Below are positions 1-7,980 of a stretch of DNA of 64,000 nucleotides, one piece after another. Below the pieces are notes generated by a model that saw nothing but the letters and a program-made list of their open reading frames with translations, was not told the DNA's origin and made no database searches. The position numbers and the translations under genes are program-made. Source of the stretch: Lewinellaceae bacterium (GTDB lineage Bacteria > Bacteroidota > Bacteroidia > Chitinophagales > Saprospiraceae); the NCBI GenBank assembly GCA_016716135.1, contig JADJWX010000028.1, positions 268,821 to 332,820 on the forward strand, written 5' to 3'. Numbering within the stretch: position 1 is the stretch's first letter; the number at the start of each line of letters is the position of its first letter.

Positions 1-877
1 CGTACGAATCATCGTAAAACGGACAGGGATGCTGAATTTCGATTGCCAGTACGCGCGGGAAATCAGGGCCGGTCCAGATTTTATAAAAATCGTAAGCCTC
101 CTGTTGCTGGATGCGGTTGTAGCCCTCCATACGGAAGCGTTTGCTGTAATCAGGCGCGAGATTGGGGTCGGGCGGCTCCGTTCGGAATCCGCCAAAATCG
201 GCCGGGAAATGGCCGTGAAAAACGGCCAGCGGGTACCGCGCTTCCGGGTGCTCTTCGAAGCCTTCGGGCAACAGCACATGCGCGCCCAGGTACATTGGCC
301 GGCCCCAGAATTCGGTGAGCAGCTTGCTCTGGATTTTTATATGTTTGATGTACCTGGTGTCTTTTGGCTCCTCAATTGGCGGAATTTTCTGGTTCAGATC
401 AATCCTGAAAATACGTTTGAGCAAAGGATTATACTGTATTTTCTGAACGGTGGAATACAGGTTTCCCGGCGCCCGGTTCCATTGCTGCCCTTCGCCGCGG
501 TCCATGGGCATTTTCACGGTGTGGCCGTCTTTCCGGTGAAAGGTTTCGTAGCGGTGCAGCAAGGCCTGGACGTAGTATTCGCCGGCCGGCAAATCGCGTA
601 ACTGCTGGATCGGGTAGCCGGATTCACCGCCGTCAAACCGGGCGGGCTCGCCGGGCGCCCAGGCATCTACATTCTGGCCGAAAACCTGTGCGGAAGTAAA
701 TTCATCGGTGATCTGAAAACGCGGCTCCGCCGTCGAATCGGTGGAAATCAGCAAAAGCAAACGCCCGTCGAGCGGGCCGGCATCAAGCGAAGCCGGGTAA
801 GAAATATAAAACGGTGCCTGCCCAAAAGCAATAAGGCTAATACAAGTCCAAATAATAATTTGAAAATAGCGGATCAT
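1..877 (-). CDS. Secreted esterase-like protein (C-terminus outside window)
   Basis: Reading the minus strand from the ATG at 877 gives an open frame that runs off the left edge with no stop, so about 292 N-terminal residues are visible. It begins with a hydrophobic signal peptide (MIRYFQIIIWTCISLIAFGQ). Further in, the segment around residues 220-245 (LGAHVLLPEGFEEHPEARYP followed by LAVFHGH) resembles the start of the alpha/beta-hydrolase core of Esterase D-type secreted esterases. The catalytic Ser, Asp and His would lie beyond the window edge, so activity cannot be judged. Function is inferred only from this short similarity; a non-enzymatic secreted protein is possible. It is divergent from the next gene. 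Confidence 0.6.
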   Translation of the reverse strand, partial: MIRYFQIIIWTCISLIAFGQAPFYISYPASLDAGPLDGRLLLLISTDSTAEPRFQITDEFTSAQVFGQNVDAWAPGEPARFDGGESGYPIQQLRDLPAGEYYVQALLHRYETFHRKDGHTVKMPMDRGEGQQWNRAPGNLYSTVQKIQYNPLLKRIFRIDLNQKIPPIEEPKDTRYIKHIKIQSKLLTEFWGRPMYLGAHVLLPEGFEEHPEARYPLAVFHGHFPADFGGFRTEPPDPNLAPDYSKRFRMEGYNRIQQQEAYDFYKIWTGPDFPRVLAIEIQHPCPFYDDSY

Positions 878-1060
878 GGGAAAAAACTGATTTATTTTGC
901 GTAACCAAGTATTTCAGCTTAACACAGCACTCGGAAATTCAATGCTGTTTGCTTTCACTAAGGTATAAAAAGCCCGGTTAAGCAGCGTCCAACCGTTAAA
1001 AGCCAGCAAACCCAGCCAACCTTTTCAAGACTTCAGCCGTTATTGTAGAAAAGGCAAAAA

Positions 1061-1495
1061 ATGCCGCCAGTCATGTTCAGTCGCAAATCCAAAGAGTCTC
1101 CCATCGAACGCCTCGAACGCGAGGCCAACGACGACTTTCTGCTCCTGGCAGAGTTGGGGCCTGAGTATTTCGGCGCGGAGCATCTGTTGGAATTGCGCGA
1201 GCAAATGCATTTGCGCATGGCGCAATTTGACCGCTGGCGCAAGCTCAACATGCTGATCGGGGCTACTTCGGCCGGTTGGATGGTGTTGGGTGGTGTTGCG
1301 TTGGTACTGGGCTGGCCGATCCTTGCGCGCCTGGCATTCGGTGTGATGGGTTTGGCGTTGCTGGGTTTTATGGCCGGCGTTTGGCTTTTAAAATGGAAAT
1401 ACGAAAGCCGCGGCGAGCTGGAATATACCCTCCGTTCCATCGAAGACGAACTGCGCCGGCGGGCTGCCTTGCGCGGCCGGAGCGCACAACTTTAA
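1061..1495 (+). CDS. Small two-helix membrane protein, unknown function
   Basis: 144 residues. The N-terminal 65 residues are charged and probably cytoplasmic (RKSKESPIERLEREANDDF). Two hydrophobic helices follow at about residues 67-87 and 89-108, joined by a tight turn, and a short basic tail (EDELRRRAALRGRSAQL) ends the protein. No family was recognised. An internal ATG at 1073 (MFSRKS) is an equally good start. The gene ends about 40 bases before the methyltransferase gene on the same strand, so the two may be co-transcribed. That it is a real gene rests on the good membrane topology and the absence of a credible competitor on the other strand. Confidence 0.6.
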   Translation: MPPVMFSRKSKESPIERLEREANDDFLLLAELGPEYFGAEHLLELREQMHLRMAQFDRWRKLNMLIGATSAGWMVLGGVALVLGWPILARLAFGVMGLALLGFMAGVWLLKWKYESRGELEYTLRSIEDELRRRAALRGRSAQL

Positions 1496-1537
1496 TTTTC
1501 GCCATTCGGGCCCTTGCGGCCTATTCGCCCACCGCCC

Positions 1538-2701
1538 ATGCTTGCTCAATTTTTTACCAGTTTTAAAACTGCCTGCGAAAAAGGGCAGCTGATCAAATGC
1601 ACCTTGAGCAAACCAACCGGCGCCGTTCCGGAAGGCCTGAAAAACATCTACCTGCGTCCGGTCGTACTGAAAGCCGGCCCCCGGATCGCCTGGACGTTCC
1701 GCTACCAAACCCGCGATGAGGTCAAAAATTTCACTGCCGATGAATCTGTGCAGCATCTGGAAGCGCGCCTGGGCACTCAATTTCTGAACGCCGACTTGTT
1801 CAGTATTGAAATGGACGCCTCGCTCAGTATTTCCCAAAAAGGCAAGGCCATCTTTTCACAAAAAAAACCGTCACACACCGCCCCTGCCGATACCCGCCAC
1901 GACCGACAAAAACAACGCCTGCTCGACCCTGCGGCACCCTGGCTACATGCGCTGGGCATCACCAATAAAACAGGTCAGGTGCTTCCGTCTTCACAGGATA
2001 AATGGCGGCAAATCAACAAATACCTGGAAATTATCGACAGCCTGCTCCGTGCACACCCGCTGCCGACCGATGCCGAAATCGCCGACATGGGCAGCGGGAA
2101 AGGCTACCTGACCTTTGCGCTGTACGATTTTTTGCGCCATCAGCTTGGCCTGCAGGTCCGGGTTACCGGTATCGAATTGCGGCAAAAACTGGTTGATTTT
2201 TGCAATAAAACAGCACGGGAAGCCGGCTTTGAAGGCCTGCAATTTGTAGCCCAGGATATTACCGATTACCAACCGGCGCGGCTCGATATACTCATTGCCC
2301 TGCATGCCTGCGACACAGCCACCGACCTGGCGCTTGCAAAAGGCATTCATGCCCGGGCCGGCATTGTGGTGGCAGCGCCTTGTTGCCACAAACAGATACG
2401 CCGCGATATGCAAGCCAGCAACGAGTTGGCGCCTATCCTGCAACACGGAATTTTGGAGGAACGGCAGGCAGAGATCGTGACCGACGGCATTCGCGCGCTG
2501 TTGCTGGAGGCAAACGGATACAAAACCAAGGTGTTTGAATTTATTTCGACGGAGCATACCGCTAAAAATGTGATGATTACCGCAATTGGCAGCAGCGGAT
2601 CAGAAATTGATATCCGCCAGCGGGCCGAGGCCCTGGATAAGGTGGCGGCGTTGAAAGCCGGTTTTGGCGTGCAGGAACATTTTTTGGAAGGCCTTCTCTG
2701 A
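1538..2701 (+). CDS. Class I SAM-dependent methyltransferase
   Basis: 387 residues from the ATG at 1538; an in-frame TTG at 1514 is a weaker start. The N-terminal half (to about 150) has no recognised domain. The C-terminal half is a Rossmann methyltransferase: the SAM-binding glycine motif ADMGSGKGYLTFAL is near residue 185, an acidic strand end (VTGIELRQKLVDF) follows near 220, and the motif IALHACDTATDLAL with CCHKQ further on is typical of the METTL25/Methyltransf_32-like group. The substrate is unknown. It is followed by a short hairpin and then the MacB-type permease, with which it has no obvious functional link. Confidence 0.8.
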   Translation: MLAQFFTSFKTACEKGQLIKCTLSKPTGAVPEGLKNIYLRPVVLKAGPRIAWTFRYQTRDEVKNFTADESVQHLEARLGTQFLNADLFSIEMDASLSISQKGKAIFSQKKPSHTAPADTRHDRQKQRLLDPAAPWLHALGITNKTGQVLPSSQDKWRQINKYLEIIDSLLRAHPLPTDAEIADMGSGKGYLTFALYDFLRHQLGLQVRVTGIELRQKLVDFCNKTAREAGFEGLQFVAQDITDYQPARLDILIALHACDTATDLALAKGIHARAGIVVAAPCCHKQIRRDMQASNELAPILQHGILEERQAEIVTDGIRALLLEANGYKTKVFEFISTEHTAKNVMITAIGSSGSEIDIRQRAEALDKVAALKAGFGVQEHFLEGLL

Positions 2702-2717
2702 ACCGTTCACTAAGTTT

Positions 2718-2736
2718 ATCGGCGGTTTTTGCCGAT
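2718..2736. terminator. Short hairpin after methyltransferase gene
   Basis: Six-base arms ATCGGC and GCCGAT flank a T-rich 7-base loop, 17 bases after the methyltransferase stop. It is weak and could be incidental. Confidence 0.3.
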
Positions 2737-2812
2737 TGATCGAATGCCGCAAGCCGACCCGGGGTATTTCTTGTAAACTGGTTCTCTGTTTCCATCTACC
2801 CTTGATTCTGCC

Positions 2813-4039
2813 ATGTTGAAAAACACCCTTTTTTCGTTTGGGCACGCCATTCAAAACATTCGGACCAACCTGTTCCACACCATCCTTTCGGTGTTTGGTA
2901 TTGTAATCGGCGTGGCGGCCCTGGTTGCCATTCTTTCCTTTATCGACGGGTTGGAGCAATTTGCCCGCGAGCAGATCACAAAAACTACCGGTCTTAACGT
3001 GATCGTCTTGCGCTCCGAAACCCATCAAACTATCGACGGCATTCGGTTGAAAAAAGATTCCTTTGCCGTGCTGCGCCCCGATGTTTTTGAACACCTGACC
3101 GACAGCCTTCCAGATATCAACCGGACAGCGCTGCGGTCGAACCGGGCGGCCGAGTTGCGGCTGGATACCAGCTCCAAAGCCTTGGGCGCAATACTGGAAG
3201 CTGCAACACCGTATTTAAGCGATACTACCTTGCTGGCCGGGCGCGTGCTGACCAACGCCGACCTGGAGCAGGCAAATGCTGTGGTCGTGGTCAATCAGGT
3301 TTTGGCTAAACAGGCATTGGGGCATGAGCGCTGGTCGGAGTTGCTGGACAAACCGCTGCACTGGCAAATGCGCAACCTGCGGGTGATTGGCGTGATCAAA
3401 GCCGAAGACGAAAATGCCCGGCCAATGGGCATTTTCCCAATCAGCCTGCTCCAGGCCATGGAGTTGCACAACGACCCGCCGACGGGCTACGTGGAAGTTT
3501 CCGATGTCGAGCAGGTGCAGGCTGTGAAAAAACAACTTGAGGCTAAAATTCAAACGCAATTCCCCAATCAAAAAGAAGACATTCAGATCATTACGAATGA
3601 ATTCCGGCTCGACCAGGCAGCCAAAGGTTTTTTGCTTTTTCGCATCATCATGGGTCTGATTGTTGGCATTTCCATTGTAGTCGGTGGTGTGGGTGTAATG
3701 AACGTGTTGCTGATCTCCGTCAATGAACGAACTACCGAGATCGGGATTCGAAAAGCCGTTGGCGCCAGTCGCCGGCATATCATGCAGCAGTTTCTGGCGG
3801 AGTCGATCACCGTTTCGGCCTTTGGCAGTTTCCTCGGTCTGCTCGTTGGCATTTTGGCAACCATGATCATTATCCCGATTATCAAAATGGTGACCGATTT
3901 GCCCTTCGAGGCTGTGTACACCTGGAACACTTTTCTAACCATCAGTATCGTCGCCATTTTGGTGGGTATTATCTTTGGCACTTACCCGGCGATGAAAGCC
4001 TCCAAACTGGATCCGGTGGAGGCCATTCGGCGGGAGTGA
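2813..4039 (+). CDS. MacB/FtsX-type ABC transporter permease
   Basis: 408 residues with the classic MacB topology. A cytoplasmic start (FGHAIQNIRTNLFHTILSVF) leads into TM1 at about 20-43, then a large periplasmic MacB_PCD domain to about 270, then three TM helices (about 275-305, 325-360, 375-400). The conserved segment NERTTEIGIRKAVGASRRHI lies between TM2 and TM3, and the protein ends with YPAMKASKLDPVEAIRRE, the usual tail of this family. Such permeases work with an ATPase and often a membrane-fusion protein in mechanotransmission or efflux; neither partner is in the window, so its partner must be encoded elsewhere. A strong palindrome follows the stop. Confidence 0.88.
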   Translation: MLKNTLFSFGHAIQNIRTNLFHTILSVFGIVIGVAALVAILSFIDGLEQFAREQITKTTGLNVIVLRSETHQTIDGIRLKKDSFAVLRPDVFEHLTDSLPDINRTALRSNRAAELRLDTSSKALGAILEAATPYLSDTTLLAGRVLTNADLEQANAVVVVNQVLAKQALGHERWSELLDKPLHWQMRNLRVIGVIKAEDENARPMGIFPISLLQAMELHNDPPTGYVEVSDVEQVQAVKKQLEAKIQTQFPNQKEDIQIITNEFRLDQAAKGFLLFRIIMGLIVGISIVVGGVGVMNVLLISVNERTTEIGIRKAVGASRRHIMQQFLAESITVSAFGSFLGLLVGILATMIIIPIIKMVTDLPFEAVYTWNTFLTISIVAILVGIIFGTYPAMKASKLDPVEAIRRE

Positions 4040-4052
4040 ACGCTACTCATCC

Positions 4053-4087
4053 TATTCGTCCTGCGACTTGAAGTCGCAGGACGAATA
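4053..4087. terminator. 17-bp perfect palindrome, probable terminator
   Basis: Two perfect 17-base arms (4053-4069 and 4071-4087) flank a single G. They lie in the 67-base gap between the permease stop and the next start. There is no long T-run, so it may be a repeat element acting as a transcript end. The centre GACTTGAAGTC recurs, with one change, in the palindrome inside icmF. Confidence 0.6.
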
Positions 4088-4106
4088 ACAAACCACCACT
4101 TATTAT

Positions 4107-4730
4107 ATGCATCGCACCACCCTGTCTTTCGTCACCCTTTTTTATGCTGCCAACCTCCTTGCGCAACAGGCCGCCCCGGAATTAACCATCGAAATCAACC
4201 GCCACCGGGAACACTACAAACAGGATTTTTTAACCGACGAGCGGTCCCCATTGCAAGCCCGGGATACTGCCCAGCTCGATTTTTACCCGGCAGATGCCGC
4301 CTGGGATATTACCGCCCGTTTTGAACGCACTCCCGACGCCAAGCCTTTCGACCTGCCGACCTACAGCGGCCGCACCAAAAAATTTGTGCGCTACGGTATT
4401 GCACACTTTGAAGTAGCCGGCAAGCCACATCAACTTTCACTTTATCAAAACCTGAAAGTGATTGAAATGGAAGGCTACGCCGATTACCTGTTTTTGCCGT
4501 TTAAGGACCACACCAACGGCGACAGCAGCTACGGCGGCGGACGGTACCTCGATTTGCGCACCGGCAACATCGGTAGCGACGGGACAATCCGGCTGGATTT
4601 CAACAAAGCCTACAACCCCTGGTGTGCCTACAACGACGGCTACAATTGCCCTGTGCCGCCGGTTGAAAATCATCTGGAACTGGCTGTGGAGGCCGGAGAA
4701 AAAAATTTTAAAGGCGAGAAAAAACACTAA
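4107..4730 (+). CDS. DUF1684 family secreted protein
   Basis: 207 residues. A signal peptide covers about 1-20 (cleavage after LLAQ). The mature part shows the DUF1684 hallmarks: an early HREHYKQDF segment, a central region with LSLYQNLKV and a GGGRYLDL strand, and near the C-terminus the invariant NPWCAYNDGYNCPVPP followed by EN and a hydrophobic strand. Members are widespread exported or lipid-anchored proteins of unknown biochemical role. The stop is only 6 bases before the GH109-like oxidoreductase start, suggesting a two-gene unit. Confidence 0.88.
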   Translation: MHRTTLSFVTLFYAANLLAQQAAPELTIEINRHREHYKQDFLTDERSPLQARDTAQLDFYPADAAWDITARFERTPDAKPFDLPTYSGRTKKFVRYGIAHFEVAGKPHQLSLYQNLKVIEMEGYADYLFLPFKDHTNGDSSYGGGRYLDLRTGNIGSDGTIRLDFNKAYNPWCAYNDGYNCPVPPVENHLELAVEAGEKNFKGEKKH

Positions 4731-4736
4731 CCCCGC

Positions 4737-6131
4737 ATGGCCAAACTCAATCGCCGCAAGTTTTTGCAAAAAACAGCGCTCGCCGCCACCGCGCTAGGCC
4801 TTACAAACATCGGCGCCGGCAACAAACCCGTCAATGTGCCGGTCCGCAATCCACGGGCCGCACTTCGCGATAAAATCGGAATTGGTTTTATCGGCATTGG
4901 CCTGCGCGGCCAAGGCTACGTCGACCTGGCTTTGCGCCGCGACGACTGCGAGGTGGTCGCCATTGCCGACCCCGACACCCGCATGGTGGCCGATTGTTTG
5001 AAACTGATCGACCAAAACGGGGCGAAAAAACCGGAAGTGTACGACCAGGGTGATTACGACTACCTCCGCCTGCTCGAAAACCCGAACGTGGACGCCGTGG
5101 TCATTTCCACCCCCTGGGAATGGCATACCCAACAATGTGTGGCGGCCATGAAAGCCGGAAAATACGTGGGCACAGAAGTCTGCGGTGGCTTCTCGCTCGA
5201 CGAGTGCTGGCAGCTCGTGAACACCCACGAAGAAACCGGCACGCACTTGATGTTTCTGGAAAATGTGTGTTACCGGCGCGATGTGATGGCCGTGCTGCAA
5301 CTCGTGCGCGACGGACTGTTTGGCGAGCTGATCCATCTCGAGGGCGGTTATCAGCACGACTTGCGCGGCGTTAAATTCAACGACGGGGTCACGCCCTACA
5401 ACTCCGGTGTCGAATTTGGCGAAAACGGTTTTTCGGAAGCTAAGTGGCGCACCAAACACTCCGTTCACCGCAACGGCGATCTGTACCCGACCCACGGCGT
5501 CGGCCCCCTGGCCATGATGGCCAATATCAATCGCGGCAATCGTTTTTTATACCTGACCTCTACGGCCAGCAAAGCCCGTGGTTTACACAACTACATTGTC
5601 AACCATCCGAAGGGTGGCGCTGATCATCCTAACGCTTCGGTGCGTTTTAACTTAGGCGATGTGGTTACGACCGTTATCAAAACTTCCAACGGCGAAACCA
5701 TGCTGCTTTCGCACGACACCGGCTTACCCCGCCCCTACTCGCTGGGTTTTCGTGTGCAGGGCACCAAGGGCATCTGGATGGATGTGAATAAAAGTATCTT
5801 GTTTGAAGGGCTTACCAAGCCGCATGCATGGGATGGCGCCTACAGCTGGTTGGAAAAAGCAGACCACCGGCTTTGGAAACGATACGGCGATGATGCCAAA
5901 ACAGCCGGCCACGGCGGTATGGATTTTTTTGTGTTTCACCATTTTGTGGAAAGCGCAAAACGAAACATCGCGCCACAAATAGATGTCTACGACGCGGCTA
6001 CCTGGCTGGCGATCACCCCGCTCAGCGAGGCCTCCATTGCAACCGGCAGCAGTCCGCAAGCATTTCCGGATTTTACCCGCGGACGTTGGACCAGCCGCAA
6101 ACCGGATTTTGCTTTTGGCGATGCATTTTAA
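4737..6131 (+). CDS. Gfo/Idh/MocA oxidoreductase, GH109-like (alpha-N-acetylgalactosaminidase type)
   Basis: 464 residues. The N-terminus NRRKFLQKTALAATALGL is a twin-arginine (Tat) type signal, so the folded cofactor-loaded enzyme is probably exported. A Rossmann NAD-binding motif follows (GIGFIGIGLRGQGYVDLAL, about residues 45-63), then the EVCGGFSLDECW, LENVCYRRDVMAV and YPTHGVGPLAMM segments typical of glycoside hydrolase family 109. GH109 enzymes use tightly bound NAD in an oxidation-elimination mechanism to remove terminal GalNAc. Length and signal agree with that family, but a plain secreted sugar dehydrogenase of the same fold cannot be excluded. Confidence 0.85.
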   Translation: MAKLNRRKFLQKTALAATALGLTNIGAGNKPVNVPVRNPRAALRDKIGIGFIGIGLRGQGYVDLALRRDDCEVVAIADPDTRMVADCLKLIDQNGAKKPEVYDQGDYDYLRLLENPNVDAVVISTPWEWHTQQCVAAMKAGKYVGTEVCGGFSLDECWQLVNTHEETGTHLMFLENVCYRRDVMAVLQLVRDGLFGELIHLEGGYQHDLRGVKFNDGVTPYNSGVEFGENGFSEAKWRTKHSVHRNGDLYPTHGVGPLAMMANINRGNRFLYLTSTASKARGLHNYIVNHPKGGADHPNASVRFNLGDVVTTVIKTSNGETMLLSHDTGLPRPYSLGFRVQGTKGIWMDVNKSILFEGLTKPHAWDGAYSWLEKADHRLWKRYGDDAKTAGHGGMDFFVFHHFVESAKRNIAPQIDVYDAATWLAITPLSEASIATGSSPQAFPDFTRGRWTSRKPDFAFGDAF

Positions 6132-6144
6132 TTTTTTCCCTTTT

Positions 6145-6164
6145 CCCAGCCATGAATGGCTGGG
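6145..6164. repeat. 9-bp palindrome between genes
   Basis: Arms CCCAGCCAT and ATGGCTGGG are separated by two bases, in the 50-base gap between the GH109-like gene and the ferredoxin-like gene. It could attenuate transcription or be a small repeat element. Confidence 0.4.
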
Positions 6165-6181
6165 CTGAAAATTTACTGTTT

Positions 6182-6412
6182 ATGAAAAAAGAATACACCA
6201 ACGGCGACATTACGGTAGTCTGGAAACCCGATGTTTGCCAACATTCCGCGATGTGCTGGAAAGGTTTGAATGCCGTATTCAACCCGCAGGCCCGCCCCTG
6301 GATCAACATAGACGGCGCCGATAGCGCGGCGATCATTGCCCAGGTGGAAAAATGCCCGTCGGGGGCACTCAGCTGGTTCCGAAATGATGTAGCGCCAGCT
6401 GAAGCGGAATAA
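6182..6412 (+). CDS. Divergent 4Fe-4S mono-cluster (mini-ferredoxin) protein
   Basis: 76 residues from the ATG at 6182; the frame stays open upstream to 6086, but that extension has no family features. The pattern VCQHSAMCWKGLNAVFN, a middle strand, then VEKCPSGALSW is that of the short Fer4_19-type divergent 4Fe-4S domain. Only three cysteines are visible (near residues 18, 24 and 59), as is common in this family. It may donate electrons or serve a regulatory role; the partner is unknown. Confidence 0.8.
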   Translation: MKKEYTNGDITVVWKPDVCQHSAMCWKGLNAVFNPQARPWINIDGADSAAIIAQVEKCPSGALSWFRNDVAPAEAE

Positions 6413-6486
6413 ACAATTGAAATAGTTTCGGCGGCATCCATCATTACGTGCATGGGAAATCGGGGTTTTGAGATCCTTTACCTGTT

Positions 6487-6563
6487 AACCTGTCAGGTGC
6501 TTTTTTCCAAAAATATGCCTTGACCGTCAAGGCATATTTTTGGAAAAAAGCACCTGACAGGTT
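6487..6563. terminator. 77-bp perfect palindrome (38-bp arms)
   Basis: Arms 6487-6524 and 6526-6563 are perfectly complementary around a single base at 6525. Each arm contains a T6 or A6 run, so the transcript would form a very long stem. The outer ends are ACCTGTCAGGTG and its complement, shared with the palindrome at 12805-12890. It lies between the mini-ferredoxin and the FAH gene, both on the + strand, and ends 13 bases before the FAH start. Confidence 0.75.
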
Positions 6564-6576
6564 TTAAATTCGCCCC

Positions 6577-7188
6577 ATGAAAATATTCTGTATTGGCCGC
6601 AACTACATCGACCACGCGAAGGAACTGAACAATCCGGTTCCTTCCGAGCCCATGGTTTTTATGAAACCGCCAACCGCACTGGTCGTGAATAACAAACCGT
6701 TTTATTACCCGGATTTCTCAGAGAAGATCCACTACGAAGGCGAGATTGTTTTGCGTATTTGCAAAAACGGCCGCGCTGTGCAGCCGGAATTTGCAGCGCG
6801 GTACTACGACGCAGTTGCCTTTGGCATTGACTTCACTGCACGTGACCTTCAGGAAAAACTAAAAGGAAAAGGCCATCCCTGGGAAATTGCCAAAGGTTTT
6901 GATCGCTCGGGCCCACTCAGCAAGTGGGTTCCGTTGAGCGAGCTGAACAACCCGCAGGATATTCATTTTCAACTGAAAAAAAATGGCACGGTGGTTCAGG
7001 ACGGCCACACCCGCGACCTGATTTTTTCCTTCGACACACTTATTGTGTACCTTTCGCAATACTTCACTTTGCAAAAAGGCGACATGATCTTTACCGGAAC
7101 ACCGGCAGGCGTAGGGCCAGTACAGATCGGGGATGTGCTGGAAGGGGAAATTGAGGGGAACGCGATGTTGACTTGCGCGATAAAATGA
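6577..7188 (+). CDS. Fumarylacetoacetate hydrolase (FAH) family protein
   Basis: 203 residues, the compact single-domain form (YcgM/FAHD1-like). Family motifs in order: KIFCIGRNYIDHAKELNNP at the N-terminus, PSEPMVFMKPPTAL, the metal-binding HYEGEIVLRI near residue 48, FGIDFTARDLQEKLK, KGFDRSGPLS, and near the C-terminus GDMIFTGTPAGVGPVQIGD. Relatives are Mg-dependent acylpyruvate hydrolases or oxaloacetate decarboxylases. The gene stands alone, so the substrate cannot be told from context. Confidence 0.9.
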   Translation: MKIFCIGRNYIDHAKELNNPVPSEPMVFMKPPTALVVNNKPFYYPDFSEKIHYEGEIVLRICKNGRAVQPEFAARYYDAVAFGIDFTARDLQEKLKGKGHPWEIAKGFDRSGPLSKWVPLSELNNPQDIHFQLKKNGTVVQDGHTRDLIFSFDTLIVYLSQYFTLQKGDMIFTGTPAGVGPVQIGDVLEGEIEGNAMLTCAIK

Positions 7189-7236
7189 TGCTGGAGGCTT
7201 GATTAAATTTTAAAGTCTATAGATTAATTTGTGCTT

Positions 7237-7968
7237 ATGCAAGATGTTCTTCTTGAAATAAGAAAACTTGTAAGTGAAAATAAATTTCAATCTGCATTGC
7301 GAATGCTTTTTGAAAAATATCCCAATGCGGAATTAATTGCTGATGCGCTACATTTAAAAAGCCGAATAGAAAGTTTAACCCAAAAAAAGATTCAAGGCGT
7401 TTTAACAGTTCAAGAAGAAGAAATCTTTCAAAATAAAATTAGAGTTAGCTTACTCGAATTAATTGAGTTAACATTAACCTTTTCAGTTTTAGATAGGCCG
7501 GATGTACAAGGTGTAACGTTTGCAACACAACGTGTACTAAAAGTGCCTGTTTTTATTGGAGCCGGCAGCTTTTTTAAGAAATTACAAGTGGTATTTTCCA
7601 GGCAAAAATCCATTGAGTTCAATTTATTTTTTAAAAAAAGCAAACATGTCTGGAAAGTAATAACCCCAATAAATATCTCTATAGGAGAATTAGCGATGTA
7701 TTTAGGAAGAGAGGTATTCCCTAGTTTGAATACGAAAGATTATCATTGGGGACTTCAAACTGAGCACGGCAAAATTCAAAATTATTTATCTGTTGAGAGT
7801 GCCGGGCTAAATGCCAAGTCACTTGTCCGAATTTATTGTACGTTTAAAAACTTGGAATCTGTCCTTCCAAAGGAAACAATCGAATTCATTATTAAAAACG
7901 ATATGGCCCGGATTATTGGCGGGACTAATAAAAAAGACCGCTCTGGTGGAGACATAATTCCACAATAA
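7237..7968 (+). CDS. EAD11-like plus ubiquitin-like domain protein (possible conflict-system component)
   Basis: 243 residues from the ATG at 7237; a GTG at 7231 is the alternative. Residues 1-80 are all-helical and look like effector-associated domain 11: a start like VLLEIRKLVSENKFQSALRM, then LHLKSRIESLTQKKIQGVL and a final IRVSLLELIELTLTF helix. EADs are adaptor domains that couple sensors to effectors in bacterial immunity and cell-death systems. Residues about 105-205 alternate strands and one helix (WKVITPINISIGELAMYLG, then YHWGLQTEHGK and LVRIYCTF), suggesting a ubiquitin-like beta-grasp domain. No protease or NTPase motif is present. The gene is clearly more AT-rich than both neighbours, suggesting acquisition. 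Both domain calls are by pattern only. Confidence 0.6.
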   Translation: MQDVLLEIRKLVSENKFQSALRMLFEKYPNAELIADALHLKSRIESLTQKKIQGVLTVQEEEIFQNKIRVSLLELIELTLTFSVLDRPDVQGVTFATQRVLKVPVFIGAGSFFKKLQVVFSRQKSIEFNLFFKKSKHVWKVITPINISIGELAMYLGREVFPSLNTKDYHWGLQTEHGKIQNYLSVESAGLNAKSLVRIYCTFKNLESVLPKETIEFIIKNDMARIIGGTNKKDRSGGDIIPQ

Positions 7969-7980
7969 CAATTTAACTCT

